This document shows, in pieces, positions 47,901-60,724 of a stretch of 64,000 bases of DNA. The stretch lies in contig JAWUZG010000173.1 of assembly GCA_036785705.1 (NCBI GenBank), forward strand, positions 2,217,001 through 2,281,000, written 5' to 3'. Every line of letters starts with the position of its first letter. The first letter of the stretch is position 1. This DNA comes from Acanthornis magna (taxonomy: Eukaryota > Chordata > Aves > Passeriformes > Acanthizidae). The translations under genes and the position numbers were made by a program. The notes under the pieces are model-generated. The model ran no database searches and was not told the DNA's origin. It worked only from the letters and a program-made list of their open reading frames with translations.

Positions 47901-50259
47901 ACTGCGAGCAAATCACTTGGGAAGCGGAATTAGGAAGGGGCAGCATTTGGGGAAAGTTGTGCAGCTTTGGCTGGACTCCTTGGCTGATTCACAGCGCTCA
48001 AAGGGCTGGATCCAAAGTCCCTTGACATCACTCTTCCATCCCTTCATGGAAGGAAAAAAAAAAGAAACTTCGAGCTCCAGGAAAATGGGTTTCCTTCCAC
48101 AAGGGTCTGCTTTCCTCAGGCTGTCGGAATTGCCTGTGTCCTGCTCTCCTTCCCCACTGAGGCAGAGCAGGATTTGCTCCTCAGGAGTGACAGATGCAGA
48201 GACAAGGGTGAAAGACCTCCGAGGTGGCAGTAGTCATTTCTGGGGTCCCCACCTTTCCTTTGCCACTGAACTGCTGCTGGAGAGAAAATGAGGTGATGTA
48301 TGAGGGGGACTACAATTAAGGGTGTCTTTCCATTTCCTTGACTTAGGAGAACGCAGCCCTAGCACAAGAGTTTGAGCAACTGGGAGTTTGTTGAAATGGA
48401 ATTGGGCCTTAGGGTCTTATTTTCTCCATTTGTAAAATGTGGGTACCAGCAGGGACCTTCCTCCCAGTTCCCGAGGCACCTTTGGAATTGCAAGGGCGCC
48501 TCGAAAATATCCCAAAAAAAGAAATACCCCCAAAATTGGGTATTATTCTTATCACTAGGAGGGGCTTACCCCTACAGGACAGCTTTTATCTGTGACACTG
48601 ACTGAGCCCATGGCTTTTGATTGCTACCCCTGGACTGTTCATCCACCACACAACACCCCTGCCAAGCACCTAGAACAGGATAATGCACAATGCTGTTTTT
48701 CTTTATGTGTTTGGACACTTTCGCTGTGTTGTAGCCCAGATCTGATCTGTGACTCATAAGAAATAATGCTGGTCACTGTGCACTGGGGACCCTCAAGAAA
48801 AACTGGGAGTAAGTCTCTTATCAGCTACTGCTTATCACATGGATCCACTGATATATTTGTTCCAGACTTCCCTGAGCTCCATAATTTAATTTACTAAATT
48901 TATGATGTCTTCCTTATCTCCAAATACATTTTCCTCTTATTTATTGTTCGGGAGACACTTGGCAGAAGTAGTTAAGTACCTCAGTAATTTACAGTCATCA
49001 TTAATTTCATGACTGCCAATTTATTAGTGTTTACACCTTCTGTACAAGCAGGCAAAGTATCCGATACAGTAAATGAATTTATTCTCAAACATTTGTCAGG
49101 ATGTATTTGTTAGTGTGAGTCTTTCTCTGACAGTGCAAGGATAAACTATGGGACAGGAGAGGACAGTGTGAGCATGGGTGAGATAATTATCTAGGAGCAA
49201 AGACATGAGGGATTCCGTCAGGCAAACCTTTTTTAACCTGTGTGTGCCTGAAGATCTTTGACTGGAAGATAAAGGCAGAGAGCGCAAATTGCACTGAATG
49301 CTGGCTTTGGAAAAGAGAGGGATTTGAGAAAAAAAATTTTCTCAAGTATTTTGTTTTAAATAGAAAAAAAATAAATTGTATCTTATATTTGTTGTTTTGA
49401 ACTGAAACATTTTGAACTGTGGACCAGACCCAAAATGGCTGAGGAACAATTTTGTTTCAAACTCTGTTTGACTAAGGTGCTATGGCATTTCATGCAAGCT
49501 GTGATTTGAATATTCATCATCTCCCATAGGCAAAACTTCTCCCACCAGGTTTGTGGCATAGCTGCTTTTTCTTTTTCTCATCCATCTCAAATTCAAAGTG
49601 TTGAAAAAGTCCTACTGCAGGCCAGCTGTCTGGAGGCTTATGTGTAATTGTACTCCTGCTTCCAGCAGAGAGAAATCTGTGTAGTGCTAGGAATGATGTG
49701 TTGATGTTGAGTTTATACCTTGTCACAGGCTCAGTATGTATCTATTGGAAAATGCATCTACTTTCCTTATGCTTTTCTTTCCTTCTGAGAAGTGGGAAAA
49801 ATAACTCTGGGCAGAAATGTCTTTCTGAATAATTTTTGGGGGTGGGGGTACAGAGGCAGGATTTCAGTTTTATTATGATTTTCCACCTTACATCTCATTT
49901 TAAATGAATTCAACCCCAAAAATATTTTGAATATTGTGCCACAGGGAAATTGGAGTTTACTGCTAGACCTTCTGTAATATATCATGGTTTTCTCTTCTTA
50001 TTGAAGGGAAGAGGAACATTTGGGAAATCTCAGTGAAGTGTTAAGGGAGGTGTAGTCTTGCTGGTGAGTCCAGCTTTCAGGTGAGAATGGGATGGCACAC
50101 AGCAAAATATACCCCTGAGACCTTCATGACAATCCTCCTTTAGTAAAAAAATATTTGCCTCTTGGTAGTGCTTCTAGTATAAAACAAATAAAAAAAGCTC
50201 TCTGTGGAAATAAACTGGTGTTAATTCAGAATTGCTCTTTTTGAAAGCACCAATTTTCT
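41913..50259. other. Longest stretch (8.3 kb) without CR1; no confirmed gene
   Basis: No recognisable interspersed repeat. The part 44940-45070 is nearly pure A/T with TATA-type steps. The part 45240-45650 is AT-rich, unique-looking and dense in ATTA/TAAT cores. The part 47200-47700 is GC-richer. On its plus strand, 47645-47691 has a very good acceptor (TTTGCCCCTGCAG), a 15-codon frame (GVVEGNVLLWDALTT) and an AGA/GTGAGC donor; the minus strand is also open over the region (47362-47688). None of these can be assigned to a known gene. Confidence 0.4.
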
Positions 50260-50685
50260 AATAATGGAATTGTTAAGATTGGAAAAGCCCTTTAAGATCA
50301 TTGTTGACCCAGCACCACCACCTTGGTCACCATTAACCCTTGTCCCCAAGTGTCACTTCCACGCAACTTCTAAATCCCTCCAGGGATGGAGACTGCCCTG
50401 GGGAGCCTCTGCCAGGTTTGGACAGCCCTTTCTGTGAAGAATCTTTTCCTGGTATTTAATATAGTCTTCCCCTGGTGCAATTGGAGACCCTTCCCTCTCC
50501 TCCAGTCCCTGTTCCCTGGAGCACAGCCTGACCCCCCCGGCTGTCCCCTCCTGTCAGGAGCTGTGCAGAGCCACAAGGTCCCCCTGAGCCTCCTTTTCTC
50601 CAGGCTGAGCCCTTTCCCAGCTCCCTCAGCCTCTCCTGGGGCTCAGCCCCTTCCCAGCTCCGTTCCCTTCCCTGGACACACCAAT
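50260..50685 (-). mobile_element. CR1 LINE 3' fragment, divergent
   Basis: Begins GGAATTGTTAAGATTGGAAA. Later landmarks are TTGTCCCCAAGTGTCACTTC, GACTGCCCTGGGGAGCCTCT, GGTCCCCCTGAGCCTCCTT and CTCCAGGCTGAGCC. It belongs to a different subfamily from the young copies and is more diverged. The 5' limit near 50685 is approximate. Confidence 0.85.
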
Positions 50686-51258
50686 GTAAAGATCCTTGCA
50701 GAGGAAATGCATCCATAAAACACTTGACATTACTGCTTTGCTTACTGTTTTCTGTGTTTTTGTGTTTTGAATCCTGCAAGGATTTTGGTTTTCATTTGTG
50801 CATCTGTTACTAATGTCTTTCTCTGATAAATTCTACTACTGCTACTACTAATAATACAAGTAATAGTGCTGCTTTGTCTGAGATGTACCTTTGGGCTGAC
50901 TTTATCCTCGACAGGCAGACCATGAATGGAGATTTTAGTTGTTCTCCCTCCTGGGTCCCCTGGAGCTGCTGGAAAGGGTGAGAGTGCCCTGTGCATGCAA
51001 TGCAAGGGAAACCAGACGGGTGATAAGGAGGAAGAGATTCCCAGGATGATAGATAGCTTCAGGAACATTGCAAAGCCCTCAAAGGGCTTCCTGAGATCCT
51101 CCAGTTTCCAACAAAAATCATTGGCTTGCTTCAGGAATTACGGGGTGAAAACCCATACTCGCCGTGATGTTAATGTAGGGACAGATGCTCCCAAGGGTTC
51201 TTTACAACTAAAGAATCCAAAATCCACTTAATACAGCTGTGCTTAGCCCAATGTTTAC
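50686..51258. other. Non-repeat DNA
   Basis: A short imperfect (CTA)n tract lies at about 50831-50870. Plus 50926-51231 is open for 101 codons but unrecognised. If the 51259-51768 frame is a real exon, this is its 3' flank; no AATAAA in the minus orientation is seen close to its stop. Confidence 0.4.
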
Positions 51259-51768
51259 TCATAATAAAACATCATTAGAGAGACCTAGCCTTGCATTAGT
51301 GTTGGCTTTGTTCTGATGAAATCTGGCTGTACAAAGAGTATTCGGAGAGCCGCTCTGGCAGAAACACCCACGGCTGAGCGCTGCCAAAACGTGCTCTGCT
51401 TTACAGGCGAGGTCCTGCCCACGCCTGGGGAGCACTGAGGTGATGAAAAAATTCACGACTTGCCGGAGAAACAGCTTATACTTTTTCTTTTTGCTCCACT
51501 GTGCAGAAAAGCCAGCTGGAGCCTGCAGCCGGTGAGGAAATCTGGGGTCATTCCTTGCTCTGGGCAGCGTGTCGGCCATGGCGTGTGCTTGTAAGAGAGC
51601 TAACAGAGCATCCTGCATGGTGACCCATCTGGCCTGCTCCTGTGCAGGTAGCCGGGTTAGCTCAAGACAGCAGAAATCCACTATTCCCACCTCAGCTCTT
51701 CTGGCCTCCACCTTTTTTGCCACCTTGCTCAAAGCTTTTGTTGCTTTAGGTTTTTTTTCCTCACTCAA
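51259..51768 (-). CDS. Unassigned 169-codon open frame, possibly an exon
   Basis: The minus strand is open for 169 codons to a TGA at the left edge. The first codon is TTG, not ATG; the first in-frame ATGs are internal (about 50 codons in, in VTMQDALLALLQAHAMA). Immediately upstream is a pyrimidine run ending CTCTTCCTTGAG, which could be an acceptor for a terminal exon. The product starts lysine-rich (KPKATKALSKVAKKVEARRA), has an alpha-helical-looking middle and a basic patch WSKKKKYKLF. Many CpGs (CCCGG, CACGCC, GACACG, GGCGTG, GCGCTC) fit a coding or CpG-rich origin. I do not recognise it, and it may be chance. Confidence 0.28.
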   Translation of the reverse strand: MSEEKKPKATKALSKVAKKVEARRAEVGIVDFCCLELTRLPAQEQARWVTMQDALLALLQAHAMADTLPRARNDPRFPHRLQAPAGFSAQWSKKKKYKLFLRQVVNFFITSVLPRRGQDLACKAEHVLAALSRGCFCQSGSPNTLCTARFHQNKANTNARLGLSNDVLL

Positions 51769-52281
51769 GGAAGAGAAAAAAATAAGGAAAACCTCTTAGC
51801 TTGTCCTCAAAAACCTTTCACATTTTGGTCTTTTATGTTGGTAGAGGTCTGTTTATATTTTTGTTAACTACTTGTGTAGTTTATCTTGGGCCTGTTAAAA
51901 GTAATTAATATTTTATATGCAGAAATGTTCACATAGGACATGATTCAGCTTCTGTGGAAATTAGTGAAACTCAGTGATTTAGACAGGTTCCCTGAGGAAA
52001 AAAAATAAAAGGGAGGAACCTGAAGTGCCCACATGCATCCTATAAAGATTATTTCAACTGGAATGGGTCAAAATAAATTTTGCAAACTGCACGTCTTATA
52101 CTTGGACAAAAGTATGTCCCTACCCGCAGGACAGAAAACAGAAGCTATTTAGCAGTATCAATAACTGAACACAGGGAAGGAGGGATGCAGGGAAGTTTTA
52201 TGGCAGATTTCAGCAGGTGGGAGGATTTCCTGTGTGTGAGACTGAGGGAAGAGTGTGCTGCGCTGAGATCTGTGTCCAAGT
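51769..52281. other. AT-rich non-repeat DNA
   Basis: Nothing recognised between the open frame and the next CR1. Confidence 0.45.
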
Positions 52282-52597
52282 AGTCAGAAGAGAACCTCTG
52301 AGGTTGGAAAAGACCTCCAAAATCATCAAGTCCAGCCTTTGACTGATCATTGCCTTGTCAGCCAGACCAGAGCACTGAGTGCTATGTCCAGTCAGTTCTT
52401 GAACACCTCCAGGGGTGGTGACTCCACCACCTCCATGGGCATTCCCTTCTAATTCCTGATATTCCAGTTCCTACCCTTTCAGTGAAGAAATTCTTCCTCA
52501 TGTCCAACCTAACCTCGCCTGGTGTATCTTGAGGCCATTTCCCTCTGTTCTGTTGTTAATTGCCTGTGAGAAGAGACTGACTGTAGTTTCGTCACAA
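52282..52597 (-). mobile_element. CR1 LINE 3' fragment, divergent subfamily
   Basis: Starts CTCTGAGGTTGGAAAAGACC and continues CCAGACCAGAGCACTGAGTG, CAGGGGTGGTGACTCCACCA, GAAGAAATTCTTCCTCATGT and GAGGCCATTTCCCTCTG. It is the fuller relative of the copy at 9058-9250. Confidence 0.92.
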
Positions 52598-54377
52598 AGC
52601 ATGCGTAGGGAAGACTCAAAACCTGACTATTGATTGCAAAAAGGAGAAAAAGGGATCACTTGTTTTAGGGAGGAGTGAAAGTTTTTATAGTTCCATAAAC
52701 CAAGATTAAAAATTGAACCAATTTTCAAGAGATTTTGGAGTACATTTAAGTGTGTCTGAATTACTGTGTGCTCTGCTTTGCATGCTTCAGGTTTTATTTG
52801 GGCAATTTTTGGAGTATCTGAGGAGCAGCAGCAGCATCCAGAGCTTTGAGCTTGAGCTGAGAGCTGTCAATACTGTGAAAATAACAAAGCATGGTTGAAA
52901 TGGGGACATTTCCAGACAAGGGTTCTTGAACATGATCCCAACAGATACCTGCAACATGTCACAAAGTGACCGTGCTCAGCTCGCCGCCATCCTGAGCCAA
53001 TTACAAATGTGGCCAAGGTGGCCAAGATCACAGAGATGTAGTAATAAATACAGCTCACTTTACTTGAGGAGATTCTCCGAAGCAACGAGGGCTGGACCCA
53101 GCGTGTGGTGCAGCCGCTGTCATCACGAGGAACCCATGGCTGCAACCTCTTAAAGGCAATGCTGGTATTTCTCTGGTTACCTCCATTTTCCCCCTAGATT
53201 TTTTGGGTAAACCTCACTGCACGTCTCACAGCAGCTGGTGTTCTCCTGTCCGTGAGACATCGTGAGATTATGTGCTAGAGATAATATCACCTAACATCCT
53301 CCAGGCAGTATCATCACTGTTAAATCTTACATGGCAAATGTCAGATATTTTATTTAATGGAGAACTTCCCTTCACCCCTGCCCATGGATGATATTTCTTC
53401 CTTCCATGAAGAATGATGACAAACATTTCTGACAATAATTAATTTTCCGTTAATTGTTTTCTATTTCTGTACAGTGTGTTCTTTTTATTCTAGCTCCCTA
53501 ACAAATTTGGCGTTGAGACCCCTTCACCCTTTCCATCGATTCAAGTACAAGGTTCCATTCTTCATTAAGGCTATTTTAAAATCTGCAAAGAACTGTTTTC
53601 CAGATGTGGATATGCACAGACAGTAATTGCACTTCATGATCACTTCCAGCTGCCCTAAATGCCTGCCAACAAATTCCCATAAGGAGTGCATGTTTTGTGC
53701 TGCAAATCAGGGAGAACATTGTAAAATGATAATGTGTTGCACACTGCGGTACCTACAAGAGTTATGGACTTTATAACTGAACTAATTGGAATTAGGCTTT
53801 ACTGTAAAGGTCAAGAAAGTGACGAAGAAATGCAATCTTAGTAAATTAATCTGTTGGGTTGTTTTTTAGTACTGTTGAGCACCTGTTTGTTTGATAATAT
53901 TATTTTTTTTTGTGTGAATTATGTAGTTGAATACTCTGTGGATGCCTTATAAGCTTGCAAAGCATGGGTATGGGTATCCTGTATTTTGAATTTGGACATG
54001 TAATCAGACACCACATATTCTTGTACCAAATAAAACATTTGCCTCCTGGAACTGTTCTGGTGTGACCAGAACTTATAGCTATGGATCACATGTTCTGCTG
54101 GTGTTAATAGCCTCAGTTTCATTGATACCAGTAGAGATATGTACATACTGCTAGAACTGAACTCTGTACTGTATTTTTGTTATTTCAACAATTTAATTTT
54201 TAAATAGGTGTTTATATAGTTCCATAGCAGTTTTCTCCCTTTTTACTTGCACAACCTTATGATTCTTGGCTGAGACACAGTTTAATGAAAGAAGACCAGC
54301 AGAAGACATCACTTACAACCTCAGAGTGAATAATAACATCCTAACCAGCAGAGCAAGTGCTTTAGCAGTCTTCAAAC
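52598..54377. other. Repeat-free DNA, AT-rich in the centre
   Basis: The block 53400-53830 is unique-looking, with a TAATTA core near 53436, TTAATTG and spaced ATTA motifs, so it is a candidate conserved noncoding element. No coding evidence. Confidence 0.38.
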
Positions 54378-54395
54378 AAAAAAAAAAAAAAAAAA
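54378..54395. repeat. A18 homopolymer abutting a CR1 tail
   Basis: An uninterrupted run of 18 adenines ends one base before recognisable CR1 tail sequence begins, so the run sits at the 5' truncation point of the element rather than at its 3' end. Confidence 0.85.
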
Positions 54396-54488
54396 GGTCT
54401 AGTGAAAGGTGTTCCTGCCCACGGCAGGTTGGAATGAGACGGTCTTTAAGATCCCTTCTAACCCAAACTGTTCTGGGATTCTGTTAAA
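54396..54488 (+). mobile_element. Short CR1 LINE 3' tail, about 90 bp
   Basis: Contains GTCTAGTGAAAGGTGTTCCT, GCCCACGGCAGGTTGG and CCCAAACTGTTCTGGGATTC, ending TGTTA. It is the shortest accepted copy; its assignment rests on matching order of five diagnostic tail motifs. Confidence 0.88.
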
Positions 54489-57400
54489 GCAAATTGTCAT
54501 GCTTGAGCCAGTGATCTTCAATTTTCAATTTTTTCTACCTTACTTTTTAATTTTTCTTTTTTCTCAGTGAAAATGTGGATTGCAATTTTGCAAAGTTCTG
54601 ACTACAGGTTTTCTTCCCGTGGTCAGCTTCTCTCTTGCCACCTCCTCAGGTGCAGTTCCCACAAACCCTAAGAGATCACATGTGGATAACTGTTCCATTG
54701 ACTGAGTCCACAGCAGTGTGTCTCATGAGTGCTTTCATAAGCATCTCATAACTGCTTTCTGCAAATACATTAAAGCCTTACTAGGGGTGTATTCAAGCTG
54801 TTACTTCTGGGAAGTAACTCACTACCAATTTTCTGCGGTCAGGATTCCAGGGTTCAGGCCTCCCATCAACAAGGAACATTATGGATCAAGGTGTGAGGTA
54901 AGTGTAATATTTGTGCAGGCAATCCCTGCGACTGCTCCTGATGAATACACATCTGAATACTTCGCTTGCTGAATGAAATGTCTTCGTAAAGATGATATAA
55001 CTCAAGTCTCAGAACTACAAGTAGGAAAAGGATAGGTGAAAATTAGACTTCTAAACCCCTAGTCCCCCCCAGAAAAAGTGCTGGTAAACTTTGCAAACCT
55101 AGTGAGCATATGGTAAGCCCTGTCCAGGCAGGAATTACCAGGTATAAGGCAAAACTGAAAATGGAAAAGTTAGGAAATATGAATTCCCTTAGGTTTCCTC
55201 AGTGTGGTACCTAAAGCAACTTAAGAAAAGGATATCATTATCCTGCTATAAAGTTAATCAAAATCTGCCAGCCACGTGGGGAGAAACATGGCATCAAGCC
55301 TATCAGAGTTCAAGGAGTGCTTGGAAGAGGATCTTAGTTGCTTGTTTTAATTTTGGGGAGTACTAGGAGACCTTATGTTTCCCTTGCAGCTTGAGATGCT
55401 CTAATTCAGTGATTATATGGTTTAGTTTAGAACACGACAAGCAGAGGGGACAGTTCTGGAGGGACAGGTGCTGTAGAGAAGTCCACAATGAGTCTCTCTC
55501 TGCTTCAATTCCCCTGCTGCAAGCAATGTCCTCCCCTCATCCATGTGTTCATCTTGCTCTGACTACAAAGCCAACAAAGGTCTTGAGATGGCTTCTGCCA
55601 GCTCAGGGCACAGGCGTCACGGGATGGCATCACCTCACAGAAATATCTCATATAAAGACAGAGGCCCCTGTGGAGCACTCTTGATTGTATTCTCTCCTGC
55701 TCCCATTACACCATGCAATACCACAGCACTGGCTCTCGTTCCCCTGAACAAGGACAGGCCACGGGGCTAAAAGTGTCACAATCAGCATCCAGAAGTGCAG
55801 GGGGAATAGCATCCTTCCTATGAAGTCACTGGAATTTTGAGCACTTTTTATACAAATATATGCACATGGACCCACCTAAAGGCATTATCTTCACTCTGAC
55901 AAAGCATCTCTCATCATCATCCTCTTAATTTTATAAAACTTTTAATGATCTTCAATATATTTTGTACCAACAAGAGGATACTTTTTCCTTTACTAAATGT
56001 GAGACCTTAAAAATAGCATATACTGTGTTGCTACAAAATACCTCTTCCAACGCACAAACAAATCAAGGCTAAAAGGTGAATGTCTCCATCTGAGATGTTC
56101 ATCTTTGGTTCATTTTTTCATAGTCAATAGTGAGATGTTCTGAACGATCAGGTTTAAAATTAGAAATACTGTCCTTTGAAGTGCTTCCAGTGTGTAGGGT
56201 GACCAGCCAGGATGACTTTTACATTTGAGACCAGTAAAATTGACCACCTACATCCCAAGCTAAGTTTCATCGATAGGAAGAAGTGGTAGATTCCAGCAGA
56301 AGCTTCTTCAGGACTCCAGGACTGGTGCCCAGGAGTAGGCAGCAGGAACAGTTTGATGATGCTGACCCTAAGGTGGCTCTTCTAGTTAAAATTTGACTCG
56401 TGCAACATCTCTGAGAGCAGCAGCAAGCACTGGGCATGGCTGGGTGCCTGATTTGGAGCCCAGTGTGATGAACAGGCTCACAGCTGACTGTTTTTTGGAT
56501 TTTATGGTGAGTCCTGTGCCTCCATGTGGCATTGTCAGCCCGATAATGCAGATACAGCAATCCTTTCTCACCGTAGGTGGAAATCTCTGGCCACAGCAGC
56601 CCTGTAGGCAGCACTTGCCACTTTATGGACAAAAGAAAGTTCTTTTCTTACCGTGGTATTTGTCTTGGTAGGTGGGAAAGCACTTGTAGGTGGGCATGGG
56701 GAAAGGAATAACAATCTTTTGTTATGAAGTTTTGCCATAACTGTGCCTGTATGTGCTCTGGGGTAAAAATTCTCCAAAAACATTATTTTATTGTGCCTCC
56801 ATGAACAATCCTTCATTCACAACCCTCCCACACCCAGGCATTCACACGTGACCAAGGTTCATAGCTGAAGATACTCACTGACGCACAATTCATCAATGTC
56901 TCTTTTCAGCAGCGAGCCTCTCTGATGATGGATTTTTTTACTCTGCTCTCCAGCTGACCCAGCACCTCTGCTATCCCAGTGTCTAGCCCAGAAACTCTTG
57001 GTTTTCTCATCTCCCTTCTGTTTAAACATATCTATTTCTTAAAGTTAAGGCTTATTGAAATTTCAGGAGGAAAGAACCCCTGCCAAGAAATACAGTTTTG
57101 TCAAACCTAATTTTTGGCAAGAGAATGTCAGCCCTACGTACGTGCATACACAAAACTTTGCCGGTGAGAAATTCAAAAAAACAAAACCATTTTGAGTGAT
57201 CATTTCAAAACAAGATGAGATCTTGTGTTACAGTACAACCTAAACTACTATTTTTTTCTTTTCCCCCACATTTTTATAAGTCATCATTTTGGTTTGAAAT
57301 GTCAACCTGAGATAATCTTCCTTTTGGGATTTCTTGGAAAATGCTCAAGCAAGTGAATTTTTTTTAAAGTCTACAATCCAGGACCTTTTAAAAGTTTTTT

Positions 57401-59131
57401 TAAGGGAAAAATGTTTTTCACTTGCTCTACTTCTAGTTTTCAGATTCCATCTCAGGATTTGTTAAACTATCCTTGTGTAGAGCTTCTCTTCACTACAGAA
57501 GATTTCATTGTACACTGTATTCAATGTAACTAATTGTTGTAAGAATATTCAATTTTACATTCAGCTAAAAGGGGCAAGTTAAATGATTTAGTTCTGGTTA
57601 TGCAGAAGGCTGACACAGAAAAAACCAGCAAATCTTTGTGCCTCAGATGGCCCCATGAGATGAAGATTTATTAGTGGCTCAGGTGTAGGGGATCTATCTG
57701 AGTGGAAGGACCATTTTAAACACCTGGCCTTTACAAGGTTGATCTTCAAAGTGTGCTGCACCATCACAGTAATTCCTCTGCTGCTTTTCTACCTCCCCTG
57801 CCTGCATTTCTGATCATGCCCCACAGATCTGCTCATTTCAGCACCGCTGTACATGACTTGTCAGGCTGCAGGGCTTCACCAGGCTCTCTGCCTCTGTCCT
57901 TTTTAACTCCACGCTGCTTTAGAAAAAAATTCCTACCCTTTGTAACTAGCCTGAAAGCCCTGCAAGGCTGTTGGTTTTAAAGGGGGGTTTAGACAATAGC
58001 TTTTTTGGTCTTCAGTGATACACTGACCCCCAGTCATAGGTAGGAAAACATCAGGGCTCATCTGTTCTCTTGACCTTTCTCCCAAAATAATCAATATGTG
58101 CAGGCCGTCAAGCCTATTGAACTGTGTGGCAGTAGAGGGGATGTTTCATATACTCAGCCCTCTTTTCCTAGCTGGAAAACCAAAACCAGGAGAGGCTTAA
58201 GGATCCCCTCAGAAGATTTCTGCAAGGCCCTGTATTGCAGCAGTCTTCCACATCAAGGTATGTGAGGCTAATGCCCAAAATAACAGCTCTCTGGCCATGA
58301 TGAAAATCGTACAGAAAGCACTTACCACTCTTAAGCCAAAATCAATAGCAAATTTTTTTCCTTAGCTCAAAAGGACAAAACTATTTGTTTCGCCATCACA
58401 CCAGCAGGCCATTCCTTGAGATGAGCTGCTTCCATCAAAGGCAGCAGCGCCTGCAGAAACAGAATTAACTTAACTTCACTAGCCTCTAATCATAGAAGGA
58501 TTAGGTAATTCTATCTGTTCAAAGTGGATAAACAGTTTCAATTGCCTACCATGGTAAGTGGGTCTGTTTTAAATTTAGAAACCTTTCATAGCCTTCGAAG
58601 AGTGTCTTTCTTGTGACCTTGAAAGCAGTAAAATCCCCTCTGAGGCCCTTCCCAAGTTTTGATTCTTCCTCATGGAATGATACTGAGAAGCTGCTGAGAA
58701 GTTGGGCATTTTTGCCAAGTGCTATGTCTCTATTAATGTAAAAACCTATCTATAAAGTCAGTTGGACTGCACTTTTGCCTATTACTCCCTCTGAATCATG
58801 ATCTGATGCCATCCCGTATTTTTGCCAGGGTGGTTATGGCTGAGTCTGAGGCTCCAAATCTGCAGAACAGTCTTTGTGAGTGAGACGGAGGTGGAAAGAA
58901 AAGGGAGGAGGAAATAAGGGGCATGAGGCTGGGGACAGCATGCTCTGTTTGATGAACACAAGCCTTAATGTGTCACACTGCCCTAGAAAGGGATGTATAC
59001 AAATTTTTCACGAGCAAAAAGAATACTACAGAATCTATTGCTTTCTCCTGAAATGGCTGCAGTTCAACTTTCCCACTGCTGTGCCTTACAAGGGTGTGTG
59101 TACTTATGTTTATTTTTCCCTCGTAATACAC
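54489..59131. other. Long stretch without recognisable gene or repeat
   Basis: Mixed and AT-rich DNA. Frames of up to 121 codons (minus 56267-56632) are unrecognised. Pyrimidine- and T-rich runs occur near 57250 and 57358. Confidence 0.45.
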
Positions 59132-59419
59132 CCTTCCTTCCTTCCTTCCTTCCTTCCTTCCTTCCTTCCTTCCTTCCTTCCTTCCTTCCTTCCTTCCTTC
59201 CTTCCTTCCTTCCTTCCTTCCTTCCTTCCTTCCTTCCTTCCTTCCTTCCTTCCTTCCTTCCTTCCTTCCTTCCTTCCTTCCTTCCTTCCTTCCTTCCTTC
59301 CTTCCTTCCTTCCTTCCTTCCTTCCTTCCTTCCTTCCTTCCTTCCTTCCTTCCTTCCTTCCTTCCTTCCTTCCTTCCTTCCTTCCTTCCTTCCTTCCTTC
59401 CTTCCTTCCTTCCTTCCTT
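59132..59419. repeat. Perfect (CCTT)72 tetranucleotide repeat, 288 bp
   Basis: Seventy-two CCTT units without a single interruption that I can see, preceded by AATACAC and followed by TTTTCTTGTC. The plus strand is all pyrimidine and the minus strand all purine (AAGG). Because four is not a multiple of three, every frame cycles through 12-bp units, giving false proteins of repeating PSFL (plus) and KEGR (minus) up to 228 codons long. Confidence 0.98.
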
Positions 59420-60544
59420 TTTTCTTGTCTGTTCCGCAAATCCCTGTTCCCATTTCAACAGGAATCGCCTTCTGCACAGATCATGCCAGTATATATTTTT
59501 TTTTACATCCAATCCTTGCCTCCCTCTCTTTACCTTGTCCCTTCAGAAAATCATAAATTATCCTGACTACATTGCTGATACTACAGGTCCCAGTATTTTG
59601 GATGTTGTGCAACTGTGTCCAAGAAATGGCCTTTGCTGAGCACTTTACAATGCAGAGAAATAAGAAAAATAAAGAATAAGAGGAACCGATGTTATTACAT
59701 TCCTGGTTGAGATAAGGAGCTAAGATACTTCCTGACTCAGGAAGCAGCTTATATCTCAGGAAGAGGGTGAATGCTTGTTTAAGTTCTGTTAGAGTCTGTG
59801 GACCCTGAGAATGTATGTAAAAACTTTTTAACTGCTGCCTTGACCAACTGCACGATGAATTATCTCAGGTAACAGGAGGGATACGTGGCTAAGTTGCAAA
59901 GTCCGTCCATGTTTCCAGTGACCTTGCCAAGTTTATCCAAGACCACTTTTGGTTTATCTTTTCTCTCCCCTTTGCTTTTATTTTAACAATATCAGTAAAT
60001 TATTATCTCTAGTTGTTATGACGCCTTTGAACATTTCTCTGTTATTATAACTTTAAAAAAAAAATACAATATTTTGAGATTTAACAGGCAGCAAAAAGTG
60101 CAGTCAAGAATAACATCTGCAATTACAAAAACTGCACAGATTTTCATAGTAAAAAAATTTATGACTCAGACAATGGGTTTCAATTTTAAAATATAAATTA
60201 TAATCCCACTAGGGATCATTTGTACAGTGCAAAAATACTCTTTGACACTGCCATGGGTTTTTATTAAAGAGTTTATAAAAGGAAATCCTAAATAAATACA
60301 GCTGGTGCAAACTACAAGCAGGACTGGATTGTAGATGACAAAATTATTCACATAGATGGATAGTCCCAAAGGTCCCTTCTTGACAGAGTTTGTAATCTTG
60401 ATAATAGGGGAATTACACACAGGAGTATCAAAAAGAAACTGTGACTGGGGCAAAGGCAAAAGATGTGGGACACACTTTGAAATTTTCAAGGGTCAGTAAA
60501 ACAATCAGATGACACTGAGCTGAGTGGTGTCATTGGCACCCAAC
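59420..60544. other. AT-rich non-repeat DNA
   Basis: No repeat recognised. A minus frame of 107 codons (60166-60489) is unassigned. Confidence 0.45.
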
Positions 60545-60724
60545 CCTGGGGTGTTTCCCAAAGAAACTGTGGCTGCCCCGGCAGTGTCCAAGGCCAGGCT
60601 GGACAGGGCTTGGAGTAGCCTGGGACAGTGGAGATTGTCCCTGACCATGGCAGGGGTGGAATGGGGTGAGATTTAATGTCCCTCCAAGTCCAAACCGTTC
60701 TGAGATTCTATGACTCTGTGACAC
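60545..60724 (+). mobile_element. CR1 LINE 3' tail fragment, first of a tandem pair
   Basis: Runs from TGGGGTGTTTCCCAAAGAAA through AGGCCAGGCTGGACAGGGCT to CCAAACCGTTCTGAGATTC and TATGACTCTGTGAC, an intact tail end. It is followed immediately by ORF2-type CR1 sequence of the next copy in the same orientation. Confidence 0.93.

Noticed and set aside
58880..59566. Open frames up to 228 codons rich in PSFL or KEGR repeats
   Set aside because: They are translations of the (CCTT)72 microsatellite in different frames and carry no gene features.
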